Positions 39,432 to 56,674 of a DNA stretch of 64,000 nucleotides are shown here, piece by piece. A program made the position numbers and the translations under genes. This DNA comes from Prolixibacteraceae bacterium (GTDB lineage: Bacteria > Bacteroidota > Bacteroidia > Bacteroidales > Prolixibacteraceae). Positions within the stretch are counted from its first letter, which is position 1. Every line of letters begins with the position of its first letter. The stretch lies in the NCBI GenBank assembly GCA_019856515.1, contig CP082230.1, positions 3,782,001 through 3,846,000 of the forward strand. Direction: 5' to 3'. The notes under the pieces were generated by a model. That model was not told the origin of the DNA and searched no databases. It saw nothing but the letters and a program-made list of their open reading frames with translations.

Positions 39432-39505
39432 AGTCCCGTAGCTCAGCTGGTTAGAGCGCTACACTGATAATGTAGAGGTCCCCAGTTCAAGTCTGGGCGG
39501 GACTA
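39432..39505 (+). tRNA. tRNA-Ile (GAT), operon 1
   Basis: Acceptor AGTCCCG/CGGGACT, D arm GCTCAGCTGGTTAGAGC, anticodon arm CTACA-CTGATAA-TGTAG with anticodon GAT, T arm CCCAGTTCAAGTCTGGG, discriminator A. No CCA is encoded. It sits in the 16S-23S spacer. Confidence 0.98.
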
Positions 39506-39533
39506 CAATCGTAATATTATTTATACGAGGTTA

Positions 39534-39610
<77 letters not shown>

Positions 39611-39662
39611 CACATTTATATTGATTTAGTTAGATTTAATTTGATTAGATCGGTGTATATAA

Positions 39663-39674
39663 GTTCTTTGACAT
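39663..39674 (+). promoter_or_regulatory. boxA-like sequence in the 16S-23S spacer, operon 1
   Basis: GTTCTTTGACAT, related to the leader boxA-like site, lies 70-80 bases before 23S, where a second antitermination signal is common. Confidence 0.45.
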
Positions 39675-39743
39675 TCTGGAAAAAAGTAATCTGTAAAAGA
39701 ATACAACAGATATCGAGATTAACATTAAAGGTTAATTATAATA

Positions 39744-42620
<2,877 letters not shown>

Positions 42621-42749
42621 AGAACAAAAGATTAGTTGTATTTAGATTACTTTTTCCAGGAGCATGTCAAAAAGATATATTGAACTATGTATGCTGATAA
42701 TGTTAGATTATAACATTTAAGTCAGATATAAATAACCGTATTTAGAATT

Positions 42750-42862
<113 letters not shown>

Positions 42863-42869
42863 GTAAAAG

Positions 42870-42895
42870 ATCAATTCACTAGAGTTGATTTTTTT
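42870..42895 (+). terminator. Terminator of rRNA operon 1
   Basis: ATCAATTC and GAGTTGAT pair (one G-U) around ACTA, followed by seven T. It ends just 11 bases before the second duplicated unit. Confidence 0.85.
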
Positions 42896-42906
42896 ATGAA
42901 CTAAAC

Positions 42907-42918
42907 GTTCTTTGAAGA
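42907..42918 (+). promoter_or_regulatory. boxA-like antitermination sequence, leader of operon 2
   Basis: GTTCTTTGAAGA begins the second copy, directly behind the operon 1 terminator. No TAnnTTTG promoter was found between them. Confidence 0.5.
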
Positions 42919-43008
42919 TTTTTTTTGATAATGACAAGTACAAAAAAGCAACCGTCAATCTAATAGATTTTTGAGTTTTTGTTGAGCTAAATTAATTAAC
43001 TTTTTATA

Positions 43009-44533
<1,525 letters not shown>

Positions 44534-44669
44534 GGAGCCGACATTAACGGTAAAGAAAATCGACGAGATTAGGTTGTTTTTTCTTGTCATATCAAAAAAC
44601 CTTATATACCCACATAACCAAAGTGGATAGCGTTAGGCTGAAAAACTAAGGTGGTTATGTTTTAAACAT

Positions 44670-44743
44670 AGTCCCGTAGCTCAGCTGGTTAGAGCGCTAC
44701 ACTGATAATGTAGAGGTCCCCAGTTCAAGTCTGGGCGGGACTA
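44670..44743 (+). tRNA. tRNA-Ile (GAT), operon 2
   Basis: Identical in sequence to the operon 1 copy: anticodon GAT, no encoded CCA. Confidence 0.98.
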
Positions 44744-44771
44744 CAATCGTAATATTATTTATACGAGGTTA

Positions 44772-44848
<77 letters not shown>

Positions 44849-44900
44849 CACATTTATATTGATTTAGTTAGATTTAATTTGATTAGATCGGTGTATATAA

Positions 44901-44912
44901 GTTCTTTGACAT
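44901..44912 (+). promoter_or_regulatory. boxA-like sequence in the 16S-23S spacer, operon 2
   Basis: GTTCTTTGACAT, the second-copy equivalent of the site at 39663. Confidence 0.45.
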
Positions 44913-44981
44913 TCTGGAAAAAAGTAATCTGTAAAAGAATACAACAGATATCGAGATTAACATTAAAGGTTAATTATAATA

Positions 44982-47858
<2,877 letters not shown>

Positions 47859-47987
47859 AGAACAAAAGATTAGTTGTATTTAGATTACTTTTTCCAGGAG
47901 CATGTCAAAAAGATATATTGAACTATGTATGCTGATAATGTTAGATTATAACATTTAAGTCAGATATAAATAACCGTATTTAGAATT

Positions 47988-48100
<113 letters not shown>

Positions 48101-48105
48101 CAGAG

Positions 48106-48137
48106 AACCGATTCTTATTAAAGAGTCGGTTTTTTTG
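48106..48137 (+). terminator. Terminator of rRNA operon 2
   Basis: AACCGATTCT and AGAGTCGGTT pair around a 6-base loop, followed by a T run and then GCGTCTATA. The flanking motif recurs twice more downstream. Confidence 0.88.
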
Positions 48138-48162
48138 CGTCTATACTTTTATTATCGATATG

Positions 48163-48204
48163 AACTGATTCTATTAAGGTCAGTTTTTTGCGTCTATATT
48201 TTTT
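48163..48204 (+). repeat. Degenerate second copy of the terminator-GCGTCTATA unit
   Basis: AACTGA…TCAGTT hairpin, T run and GCGTCTATA, a diverged copy of 48106-48145. A further truncated copy (CAGAGAACCGATTCT then TTGCGTCTATG) follows the decayed 5S at 48341-48370. Confidence 0.7.
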
Positions 48205-48205
48205 T

Positions 48206-48340
48206 AGGTAATATGCTGTGTCTCCATTATGGGAAGAGTAACCTCTTCCCGACATCATTTCCCTTTGGGAACAGATAAGTTAAGCCCTACCGCGCTGAGG
48301 CTACTGCAGATATGGACGAGAGTAGATCGTCGCCATTTTA
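48206..48340 (+). pseudogene. Decayed 5S rRNA copy
   Basis: Long pieces of the 5S gene remain, such as CCTCTTCCC, GATAAGTTAAGCCCTACCGCGC and ACTGCAGATATGG, followed by a TCGTCGCCATTTTA 3' end. Inserted bases in the middle and many substitutions (GGTACT becomes GCTACT, TGGGAGAG becomes TGGACGAG) break the fold. It keeps the downstream CAGAGAACCGATTCT flank of operon 2, so it derives from an older duplicate of that end. Confidence 0.85.
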
Positions 48341-48372
48341 CAGAGAACCGATTCTTTGCGTCTATGCTTTTA

Positions 48373-48834
48373 TAAAATACATTCTAATGTTGCTAATAGT
48401 GTTATTTTTGAAAGTGTTATAACTAGGTATTTATCATTATAATTTTATCCATAATGATGTTAAAGTTTCACTATTGATACTATACTAATTTATGAGGTAA
48501 GAAGATATTATCCTATCCACAATAATAGCTAGTTTCTTTTAAGTCAATTGATCAAATACTTTTCATATTCATTTTATTGCTATATATTTGTCATAAAGTG
48601 TTCATCTTCTTACTTTACTTGAATTTTTGAGTAAAGTAAGAATTGTCGGTTATCATTTTATTTAAGCAACAGTAAAGCTAGTAAGTTATATTTGTGACTT
48701 AAGTGGCGAAGCTGTGTCATATTATCAGTTTAAATAAATGAAAATTACTATCTTCATAGTATTTAAAGTAAGTGTATTAATTTAACTGCACATACACCTA
48801 AAACTGAATTTCTTACCAAGTGAAAAACAGCAAA
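48373..48834. other. Intergenic region upstream of the polysaccharide locus
   Basis: AT-rich, no gene seen. A perfect 11-base inverted repeat (48609-48619 / 48630-48640, CTTACTTTACT) with a 10-base loop stands alone without a T tract and could be an operator or a leader hairpin of the locus. A promoter box for the next gene was not identified with confidence. Confidence 0.45.
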
Positions 48835-50271
48835 ATGAATAAAAAATCTAGTTATACTATTGCGTGCATTGGTGCTGGTTACGTTGGAGGCCCAACAATG
48901 TCTGTTATTGCCAAGCATTGTCCTGAGATTAATGTAGAAGTTGTTGATATCAATCAATTGCGCATCAATGCATGGAATGATTCTGATTTAACAAAACTTC
49001 CTGTGTATGAGCCAGGTTTAGATGATGTGGTTAGTATTGCTAGAGGGCGAAACTTGTTTTTTTCTACAGATGTCAAAGGTGCAATTGAAAGAGCAGATAT
49101 AATATTTATATCTGTAAATACTCCAACAAAAGTCTATGGTGAAGGGAAAGGCATGGCTGCTGATTTGAAGTATGTCGAGTTATGTACAAGACAAATCGCT
49201 AAGTATGCAAATGATGATAAAATAGTCGTTGAGAAATCGACACTTCCTGTTCGAACAGCTGAAAGTATTAAACGAATTTTAGAGTCAGAAGATTCTAATC
49301 ATAAATTCACTGTTTTGTCTAATCCAGAATTTTTAGCGGAAGGAACAGCTATTCGTGATTTAGAGCATGCAGATAGAGTATTAATTGGCTCTGATAATAC
49401 TGATTTTGGTAAACAAGCAATGGATAAGCTTGCTTCTATATATGAGCATTGGTTACCTTCAGGCAAGGTTCTTAAAACGAATGTTTGGTCTTCTGAGTTG
49501 TCAAAACTTACTGCTAATGCTATGTTGGCACAACGAGTAAGTTCAATTAATGCAATATCAGCTCTGTGTGAACAAACTGGAGCTGATATTTCAGAAATAT
49601 CCCATGCTATTGGTACAGACTCAAGAATTGGGTCTAAATTTTTGCAGGCTTCTGTTGGTTTTGGTGGTTCGTGCTTTCAAAAAGATATTTTAAATCTAAC
49701 TTATCTTTGTCGTTATTTTAATTTACCAGAAGTTGCTGATTATTGGGAACAGGTTATTAAGATGAATGATTACCAGAAGCAACGTTTTGCTCAGAATATC
49801 ATAAAGACTCTTTTTAATACTGTCTCTGGGAAAAAAATTGCATTTTTAGGTTGGGCTTTTAAGAAAGATACAAATGATACAAGAGAGTCTGCAGCGATTT
49901 ATGTAGCGGATAAACTCTTACAAGATAGAGCTGAAATTCATATATATGATCCAAAAGTAAGTGGAGAGCAGATGATTCAGGACCTTCTATACTTGCAGAA
50001 CCATCGATTTGTTAATAAAGAAAGGTTTGAGTCCCTTACAGAAGATGAAATTCGTAGCCTTGTGTTTGTATATGATGATGCATATGCTGTAATGAAATGT
50101 TCTCATGCTATTGCTATATTAACGGAATGGGATGAATTTAAGACATATGAATGGGAGCAAGTTTATGCAGATATGTATAAACCTGCTTTTGTATTTGATG
50201 GTCGAAATATTTTAGACAGAGACCATATGACAAGTGTTGGATTTAAGTATGAAGGCATAGGTAATAAATAG
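48835..50271 (+). CDS. ugd: UDP-glucose 6-dehydrogenase
   Basis: A 478-aa NAD-dependent enzyme that oxidises UDP-glucose twice to UDP-glucuronate. It shows the Rossmann GAGYVGGP motif, the VEKSTLPV and [11 protein letters not shown] segments, and the catalytic Cys in [11 protein letters not shown], followed by a C-terminal UDP-binding domain ([16 protein letters not shown]). The form resembles the longer, animal-like Ugd type. I take ATG 48835; a GTG at 48820 adds five residues. The epimerase gene follows after two bases, so the two are cotranscribed as the sugar-nucleotide start of the locus. Confidence 0.95.
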   Translation: MNKKSSYTIACIGAGYVGGPTMSVIAKHCPEINVEVVDINQLRINAWNDSDLTKLPVYEPGLDDVVSIARGRNLFFSTDVKGAIERADIIFISVNTPTKVYGEGKGMAADLKYVELCTRQIAKYANDDKIVVEKSTLPVRTAESIKRILESEDSNHKFTVLSNPEFLAEGTAIRDLEHADRVLIGSDNTDFGKQAMDKLASIYEHWLPSGKVLKTNVWSSELSKLTANAMLAQRVSSINAISALCEQTGADISEISHAIGTDSRIGSKFLQASVGFGGSCFQKDILNLTYLCRYFNLPEVADYWEQVIKMNDYQKQRFAQNIIKTLFNTVSGKKIAFLGWAFKKDTNDTRESAAIYVADKLLQDRAEIHIYDPKVSGEQMIQDLLYLQNHRFVNKERFESLTEDEIRSLVFVYDDAYAVMKCSHAIAILTEWDEFKTYEWEQVYADMYKPAFVFDGRNILDRDHMTSVGFKYEGIGNK

Positions 50272-50273
50272 TT

Positions 50274-51293
50274 ATGAGAAAAATATTAGTTACTGGTGCA
50301 GCTGGGTTTATCGGGTTCCATTTAGTTGAGAAATTTTGTCAAGAGGATAATGTTCAAGTATATGGTATTGATAATATTAATGACTATTACGATGTTCGTT
50401 TAAAGTATGCAAGGCTTAAAGAATCTGGCTTTGTAGAGGATAATGTATCTGAATATGGTTTAGAAGTCATTAGTAATAAATACGATCATTATCGTTTTCA
50501 AAGATTAGATATAACAGATTTATCGAACTTAGAAGCTTTATTTCGAAAAGAACAATTTACACATGTTGTGAATCTTGCAGCCCAAGCAGGTGTTCGTTAT
50601 TCTATTGAGAATCCTCATGCATATGTTCAGAGTAATTTAGTGGGATTTGTCAACATTCTAGAATGTTGTCGTCACAATAAAATTAAACATCTTTTGTATG
50701 CATCAAGCTCGTCAGTTTATGGTGGAAATAAGAAAGTGCCATTTTCTGAAGAAGATAGGGTTGACCGCCCTGTAAGTTTATATGCGGCTACGAAAAAAAG
50801 CAATGAGTTAATGGCTCATACTTATTCGCATCTATACAATCTAAAGACTACAGGTCTTCGTTTTTTTACTGTATATGGACCATGGGGACGTCCTGATATG
50901 GCTCCAATGCTTTTTGCAAAAGCAATAATGAATGGTGAGCCTATCAAGGTGTTTAATAATGGTAATATGGAACGTGATTTTACCTATATCGATGATATTA
51001 TTGAAGGAGTATTTTCTCTCATTATGAAAGAAGTTAATATTGTAGAGGAGTATTCTATATTTAATATTGGGAATTCATCTCCTGTGAAACTTATGGACTT
51101 CATCGAAACCCTAGAAAAAGAGCTTGGGCTAGATTCGAAAAAGGTATTCCTTCCTATGCAAGATGGTGATGTTGAGAAGACATTTGCTAATGTACAGGAT
51201 CTTAATACTGTTGTGAGTTATGTACCCAAAATTGATCTTGTGGTTGGTGTTGAGAAGTTTATAGAATGGTATAAAATAATTACTTACATTTAG
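50274..51293 (+). CDS. UDP-glucuronate 4-epimerase-like SDR enzyme
   Basis: A 339-aa extended short-chain dehydrogenase with GAAGFIGFHL (NAD binding), the SSSSVYGG and YAATKKSNE active-site motifs (YxxxK) and GPWGRPDMAPMLFAKAI, the latter typical of UDP-glucuronate 4-epimerases (CapI/LspL/GAE group). It would turn the product of Ugd into UDP-galacturonate. Placement directly after ugd supports this over plain UDP-glucose epimerase. About 160 bases without a gene follow. Confidence 0.9.
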   Translation: MRKILVTGAAGFIGFHLVEKFCQEDNVQVYGIDNINDYYDVRLKYARLKESGFVEDNVSEYGLEVISNKYDHYRFQRLDITDLSNLEALFRKEQFTHVVNLAAQAGVRYSIENPHAYVQSNLVGFVNILECCRHNKIKHLLYASSSSVYGGNKKVPFSEEDRVDRPVSLYAATKKSNELMAHTYSHLYNLKTTGLRFFTVYGPWGRPDMAPMLFAKAIMNGEPIKVFNNGNMERDFTYIDDIIEGVFSLIMKEVNIVEEYSIFNIGNSSPVKLMDFIETLEKELGLDSKKVFLPMQDGDVEKTFANVQDLNTVVSYVPKIDLVVGVEKFIEWYKIITYI

Positions 51294-51453
51294 ACTAAAT
51301 TAATGACAAATGCAATTAAAGTCCAGTGATAAACTAATTTGCATCGTTAGCTAATGTTGAGTATTTTCATAATGATGAGTCAATCTAGTTTTTTATCTAT
51401 ATGTGTAATTTGGAATAATTACTTATCGTTATGTATGTTAATTTACAAATAAT

Positions 51454-52185
51454 ATGATTAGGATCAACTCTCGTAAGTATAAGAATATATATTGGTTCAA
51501 AGAAGTGTTGGATATTAAGGATATTTTAGGTTTTACCGAAATATATCAGTACCAAGGAGTATGTAATATAAGTTCATCTTTCTTTAAGAGAAAAGAATTT
51601 CATACTCTAAAGACTGACTTGACCTTATCAGAAGATGAAATATTTGCCTCTTTTAGAAAGAAAGTTCGTTATGAAGTTCGTCGCTCGGAAAAGGATAATT
51701 TCGAGTTTCATCAATTAAATAATTATTCTATAGATGATTTCATTGATTTCTATAATGTCTTTGCTGAAGAAAAAAATCTTCTAAAATTAAATAGATCTAG
51801 CTTTAATGGAATGGAAGATAACTTGCATTTCTTCTATGTAAAGGATGATGGTCTTGATAAACCTATGATTCTAAGAGTTTTTTTGGTGGATAGGTCAAGT
51901 ATGGTCACTAGATTCTTATATGAAGCGTCCTGTCCTTCAAATGAAATTGAAGATCGAAATATTCATGGTCGATCTTCAAAGTTTCTTCATTGGGAATCTA
52001 TTAAGTATTTTAAAAAGCACAATTTTAATATTTATGATTGGGGTGGGATAGCCTTAAAAGATGATCCTATAACAAATGGAATAGATAATTTTAAGCGTTC
52101 TTTTGGAGGAGTTCAATTTGATGAATTGCATTTAATTAGTTTTCCTCTGTTCATTATTACTAGTATAATTAGAATCTTTAGATGA
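51454..52185 (+). CDS. FemAB/GNAT-like acyltransferase of the polysaccharide locus
   Basis: A 243-aa protein with the DEIFASFRKKVRYEVRRSEK and IDDFIDFYNVFAEEKN pattern common to FemAB-like/BioF2-like aminoacyl or acyl transferases of the GNAT superfold. The NIHGRSSKFLHWESIKYFKKHNFNIYDWGG segment is also typical. Members modify cell-wall or polysaccharide amino groups, but the specific reaction is not predictable. Its stop overlaps the next start as ATGA, so the two are cotranslated. Confidence 0.72.
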   Translation: MIRINSRKYKNIYWFKEVLDIKDILGFTEIYQYQGVCNISSSFFKRKEFHTLKTDLTLSEDEIFASFRKKVRYEVRRSEKDNFEFHQLNNYSIDDFIDFYNVFAEEKNLLKLNRSSFNGMEDNLHFFYVKDDGLDKPMILRVFLVDRSSMVTRFLYEASCPSNEIEDRNIHGRSSKFLHWESIKYFKKHNFNIYDWGGIALKDDPITNGIDNFKRSFGGVQFDELHLISFPLFIITSIIRIFR

Positions 52186-53111
52186 AAAATATAATTATAA
52201 CAATTGACACCGAATGTGACAAGAGTGTTGATTGGTCAAACTCTGAACCTATTTCGTTTTTTGGAATTCATGTTGGAGTTAAGACACGACTTCAGCCTTT
52301 ATTTGAAAAATATAATATTAAGCCTGTATATTTTATTTCGTATGAAGTAATGTGTAACAGAGAGAGCGTTGATTACTTTAAAGATTTGCATCAGAGAAAT
52401 AAATGTGAGCTTGGGACACATTTACACTTTGAATATATTAATGCTAAATTTGAAAATATACAAGGAAAGCATTGTGATGGTATTCAATCAGAATTATCAT
52501 TAGATGATGAACGTATTTACTTAGATATTTTAACAGATAAGTTTAAGGAATGTTTTGAATTTTCTCCCGTATCATTTCGGGCAGGTAGATTTGGCATAAG
52601 CAAGAATACTGCATCATTACTTTCTGATTTAGGTTATAAGATAGATTCTTCAATAACTCCTGGAATTCATTGGAAATATGATTCGAACAATGATTATTTA
52701 GATTTTACAGGCTGTTCGCGAGATTTATATTTTGTTGATGAAGAGAAAGGGCTAAAGTTTGAGGGGAATTCGAAATTGTTAGAGGTGCCAATTACAACAA
52801 TACCAAAGAAGAGCTTTAAAAATCTACTTAAGAGATTAATAGGGAGAGGGTTGGATATAGATTGGTTACGTCCAATGATTATCTCTACTGAAGATGCATA
52901 TAATTTAATTAATAATGATTTAAAGAATACTTTGCCTTTGGTTGTTATGTTCCATAATATGGAAGTTGTGCCTAAACTCTCACCATATGTTACAAGTGAG
53001 AGTGAATCATTGAGTTATCTCAGTTTTTTGGAAAAATTGTTCATAAAGTGCAAAAAACATAACATTAAGTCAGTTACATTTAATGAATTTTATGATGAGT
53101 TTAAGAAGTAA
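52182..53111 (+). CDS. Polysaccharide deacetylase-like (NodB-fold) protein
   Basis: A 309-aa protein without a signal peptide. The NodB-type metal-binding pieces are visible: TIDTECD near the N terminus (catalytic/metal Asp), ELGTHLHFE (metal His pair) and SFRAGRFGIS. A late LVVMFHNMEV could be the last histidine motif. It may remove N-acetyl groups from the repeat unit or a lipid-linked sugar. It overlaps its upstream neighbour by four bases and the next gene by up to 29. Confidence 0.82.
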   Translation: MKNIIITIDTECDKSVDWSNSEPISFFGIHVGVKTRLQPLFEKYNIKPVYFISYEVMCNRESVDYFKDLHQRNKCELGTHLHFEYINAKFENIQGKHCDGIQSELSLDDERIYLDILTDKFKECFEFSPVSFRAGRFGISKNTASLLSDLGYKIDSSITPGIHWKYDSNNDYLDFTGCSRDLYFVDEEKGLKFEGNSKLLEVPITTIPKKSFKNLLKRLIGRGLDIDWLRPMIISTEDAYNLINNDLKNTLPLVVMFHNMEVVPKLSPYVTSESESLSYLSFLEKLFIKCKKHNIKSVTFNEFYDEFKK

Positions 53112-54027
53112 TGTGCCAATAGTTCTTTCATTTGATGATCAGATGGCTCTTCCTGCGGGAGTATGTATAACTTCACTACTAGATTGTGCAAAAGTCAATA
53201 CTATATATGATATTTATATATTGTGTAATGATAATTTGAGTGATGTATCAAGAAAATATTTGTTGAGATTATGTGATGTATATGATCGTCTAACTATTAA
53301 TTTTGTTGATTGTGGAGATCAGTTTAAGGCTTCTTTCGAAGTTCGTGATATATCTGTTGCAGCGTATTATCGTCTACTTATTCCATCTTTATTACCTCAG
53401 CTTAATAAAGCTATATATTCCGATGTTGATGTGATCTTTCGAGATGATCTGTCTGAATTGTATCATACGATTGATTTAGAAAACAATTATTTGGCAGGAG
53501 TTAAAGCTGCATTTCTATCATCAGAGAATTTAGCGTATTTGGATAGGTTAGGACTTGATCATTATTCTTATATTAATTCAGGTTTCCTTGTTTTCAATTG
53601 TAGCTTAATTAGACATGACTGTATTGAAAATCAATTTCTTGAGTTTTCAAAAAAAGATTTAAATTTTCAAGATCAAGATATTGTAAATCTAGTTTGTAAA
53701 GACCGTATCAGATATATTTCCCCTCGGTATACTTTTGTCCAAAGTAATTATATGAATTCTTTTGATATAGATATGCTATCTCCTATCTATAGTAAGTCAG
53801 AGATCGAAGAAGCTAGAAATATTGGAATTGTGCATTACAATGGACCAAAACCTTGGAATGAATTATGCCCAAGATATGATATTTGGTGGAATTGTTATCG
53901 AAACTCGATCTACTATGATGAAAAGGACGCTATTAATATGGAGATGAAAATATTAAATAATAAAAAAGCTATTGATAATTTGCTTATTAAGTTAATCCGA
54001 AGAGTAATCACTTACTTTAACAGATGA
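53083..54027 (+). CDS. Family 8 glycosyltransferase
   Basis: A 314-aa retaining glycosyltransferase of the LgtC/GT8 type. Evidence is the DxD motif in AIYSDVDVIFRDDLSELY, YINSGFLVFNCSLIR, QDQDIVNLV and the HYNGPKPWNE motif near the C terminus. The start could be 53083 or the ATGs at 53092/53095, all inside the end of the preceding gene. It adds a galactose- or glucose-like sugar from a nucleotide donor in the cytoplasm. Confidence 0.93.
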   Translation: MNFMMSLRSNVPIVLSFDDQMALPAGVCITSLLDCAKVNTIYDIYILCNDNLSDVSRKYLLRLCDVYDRLTINFVDCGDQFKASFEVRDISVAAYYRLLIPSLLPQLNKAIYSDVDVIFRDDLSELYHTIDLENNYLAGVKAAFLSSENLAYLDRLGLDHYSYINSGFLVFNCSLIRHDCIENQFLEFSKKDLNFQDQDIVNLVCKDRIRYISPRYTFVQSNYMNSFDIDMLSPIYSKSEIEEARNIGIVHYNGPKPWNELCPRYDIWWNCYRNSIYYDEKDAINMEMKILNNKKAIDNLLIKLIRRVITYFNR

Positions 54028-55289
54028 TTTTAAAGTTTCGAAATATTTCAGAGGAATTCAGGTCTATTGTAAAGAATTTTTCATACTTAAGTATCCTCCA
54101 GGTTGTGAATATGTTGCTACCAATGTTGTTGTATGGATATTTATTACGAGTTTTAGGTAACGAGCTGTTCGGTAAAATAATCTATATTAGATCAATAGTT
54201 TTTATTTTTGGATCTTTAGTCAAATATGGATTTGATCCGTATGGTGCAAGAGAAGTTGCTTATCATAGAGATAATATTGATCAAGTTTATGAAATAACAG
54301 TTTCAATTATAACAGGAAAGTTATTCTTAGGCATTATCGCAACCATATTGTATTATTGTTTTGTTACATATTTTTGTCCTAATGAATGGAGCTCTTTATA
54401 CTGGTTGTCATTTTTAATGATTTTTCAAGATCTTTTCTTTCCTAGATGGTTTTATATGGGAATCGAAGATATGAAGTACATTACTTATATAATGGGAGGT
54501 TTAAAGATCGTAACTACATGTTTGATTTTTTTTACAGTAAGCATAAAATCTGATTATTTATATATCCCATTAATTAATGGGGTAGGCGCATTTATTTCAG
54601 GATTATTTTCCTGTCTTTTGGTATTTCATAAATTAAATAAGAGCTATCAATTTCCTAGTTTCAACCTTGTGAAAGTTCATCTGGTAAAATCTGCGAGTAT
54701 CTTTCTTTCTGAGGTAATGATTGTTGCAAGAGATAATTTTAACGTTGTGTTTATTGGTATGATGTTAAGTTCCTCTGATGTAACTTTCTATGATTTGTGT
54801 AATAAATTAATTAATCTGTCAAAGGTTCCATTTTCAATGTTTAATGATGCTATTTACCCTACTTTGGTTCACTCAAGATCACAAAATAAGTTTTGGTTTT
54901 ATTTCAAATGGGGAATAATTGCAATGCTGTTGGTTGTATTGGTCTTAAACTTATTTTCACACCAAGTTATATCGTTATTTTTAGGGGATCATTCTTCGGA
55001 AATCATTAATCTGTTGCATCTGAATAGTTTAATTATCCCTTTTAATATATTTTCAATGATGCTAGGCACTTTTTTATTAGTCTTTGGATATTATAATAAA
55101 TATTCGATTAGTGTGGTTTCATCAGTTCTGGTTTATTTGTTTGGATTGTTATTATGTGTAATAAAGGTTATGCCGACAACACTTATTTCAATTGTAATGA
55201 TTTCAATTTCTGCAAGTGTTTTTGAAATGATTGTGAGGGCGTTTTTTGTGAGAAATAAACCTAAGTTGGTGAATAAGACTCGTTTGTAA
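54024..55289 (+). CDS. Wzx-type oligosaccharide flippase
   Basis: A 421-aa polytopic protein with about twelve membrane segments and the polysaccharide-biosynthesis (MATE/MVF-like) family opening YLSILQVVNMLLPMLLYGYL, YGFDPYGAREVAYHRDN, and PTLVHSRSQNKFW in the middle. It would flip undecaprenyl-linked repeat units across the inner membrane. Its start overlaps the GT8 stop by four bases. Confidence 0.9.
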   Translation: MILKFRNISEEFRSIVKNFSYLSILQVVNMLLPMLLYGYLLRVLGNELFGKIIYIRSIVFIFGSLVKYGFDPYGAREVAYHRDNIDQVYEITVSIITGKLFLGIIATILYYCFVTYFCPNEWSSLYWLSFLMIFQDLFFPRWFYMGIEDMKYITYIMGGLKIVTTCLIFFTVSIKSDYLYIPLINGVGAFISGLFSCLLVFHKLNKSYQFPSFNLVKVHLVKSASIFLSEVMIVARDNFNVVFIGMMLSSSDVTFYDLCNKLINLSKVPFSMFNDAIYPTLVHSRSQNKFWFYFKWGIIAMLLVVLVLNLFSHQVISLFLGDHSSEIINLLHLNSLIIPFNIFSMMLGTFLLVFGYYNKYSISVVSSVLVYLFGLLLCVIKVMPTTLISIVMISISASVFEMIVRAFFVRNKPKLVNKTRL

Positions 55290-55732
55290 TCTTTGATAAT
55301 TTATTGTCATTTATTCTTTAATCCTTTTATTCAAAGGCTCTATCTATAATCTTGTAGATGAATGGATCGTTACTTATCCAAGTAATAGCGATATGACTAA
55401 ATAATTACTCTTCTAAATATTACATATGAGCTTAATGTCTTTTTTATAGAGAAATGCATCCTATTGTATGACTATGTTTCCATTTTTTTCAATATATGTT
55501 TAAACGATGGTTTGTTCATTCAGTTTACTCCAATTGATCAATTAATTATAATGTATTTGTGGCTGAAATGTACTTGTTGGCTAATACTTTATAATTTAGA
55601 GTGAAGGACATTTTTTTTAATATTATTGACATTAATACGTAGATTTTTTTGAATTATCATTCAAAAGTAGATTTTATTGTATCAATAAGATTATATCAGT
55701 ATTATTTATGAATAGTTAAATGCAATTAATTG
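55290..55732. other. AT-rich intergenic gap in the polysaccharide locus
   Basis: About 440 bases. I see no frame, RNA or repeat; the composition is very AT-rich. It may hold a promoter for the acyltransferase. Confidence 0.4.
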
Positions 55733-56275
55733 ATGATTAAACAAATAATAATTTCATCTTCGATAATGAGACTTATTGCTTATTACTTTTTGGGAGCAAT
55801 AAGATATGCTCGATTTCTAGGTGTTATAATTGGAGATCATTGTCGGATTTATATTCGAGATTGGGGTTCAGAGCCATTTTTAATTGAAATAGGCAATAAT
55901 GTTACTGTTACTGCAGGTGTAAGAATATTAACTCATGATGGTTCGACATGGTTATTTCGTGATAATGATGGCAGAAGGTATCTGTATAATAAAGTGACCA
56001 TTGGTAATAATGTATTTATTGGATGTAATTCGATTGTTCTTCCAGGCGTTACAATTGGAGACAATGTTGTTGTTGCTGCGGGTTCAGTAGTTGTAAAGTC
56101 AATCCCTTCTGGTAAAATTGTCGGTGGTAATCCAGCTAAGATTATTGGAGACTATAATGAATATAAAAGACGATGTTTAAATAGTTATTCCAAAGAAGCA
56201 GATCTAAATCTTAATCTGAGTAGAAATGAACAGATTATTTCAATATTAGATTTATCACAAAAAAAATCCTTATAA
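55733..56275 (+). CDS. Left-handed beta-helix acyltransferase (hexapeptide repeat)
   Basis: A 180-aa protein with hexapeptide repeats (VTIGNNVFIGCNSIVLPGVT then IGDNVVVAAGSVV) and the GGNPAKIIG signature of serine/sugar O-acetyltransferases of the CysE/NodL/WbbJ group. It probably acetylates a sugar in the repeat unit. ATG 55733 is preferred over the TTG at 55730. It stands alone between two long gaps. Confidence 0.9.
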   Translation: MIKQIIISSSIMRLIAYYFLGAIRYARFLGVIIGDHCRIYIRDWGSEPFLIEIGNNVTVTAGVRILTHDGSTWLFRDNDGRRYLYNKVTIGNNVFIGCNSIVLPGVTIGDNVVVAAGSVVVKSIPSGKIVGGNPAKIIGDYNEYKRRCLNSYSKEADLNLNLSRNEQIISILDLSQKKSL

Positions 56276-56674
56276 ATTGAATATTATCTATAATAACCGA
56301 TATATACAAATTTATTGTATTGTAACATCAATCTAGTATTGTTAAAATTGTAAGAAATATCAGATTTAATTTTAAATAAGAATCAATACTTCATCTAGTT
56401 ATGTCCAATTGTCATAGTCATTAATTAAAAAACTATGATTCATATTTGATGATATATTTATTGAATGGCATTTATTGTATTTGATAAATAGTTTCATTTT
56501 AAAATGAATTGATAATTGAGTTATTTGATGTGTGTGTCTTACTAATTAAATATGTGTAGAGTTAACTTACTTTATTTAATTAGTAAATGCTGTATTTGCA
56601 ACTAGACAAATTATTTTGTCCTAGTATATGTGGTTTGTTTAACTGTTTGAATTCCATAAATACTATTTAAGAAA
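56276..56674. other. AT-rich intergenic gap before the Wzz gene
   Basis: About 400 bases with no coding frame or recognisable element. Confidence 0.4.
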
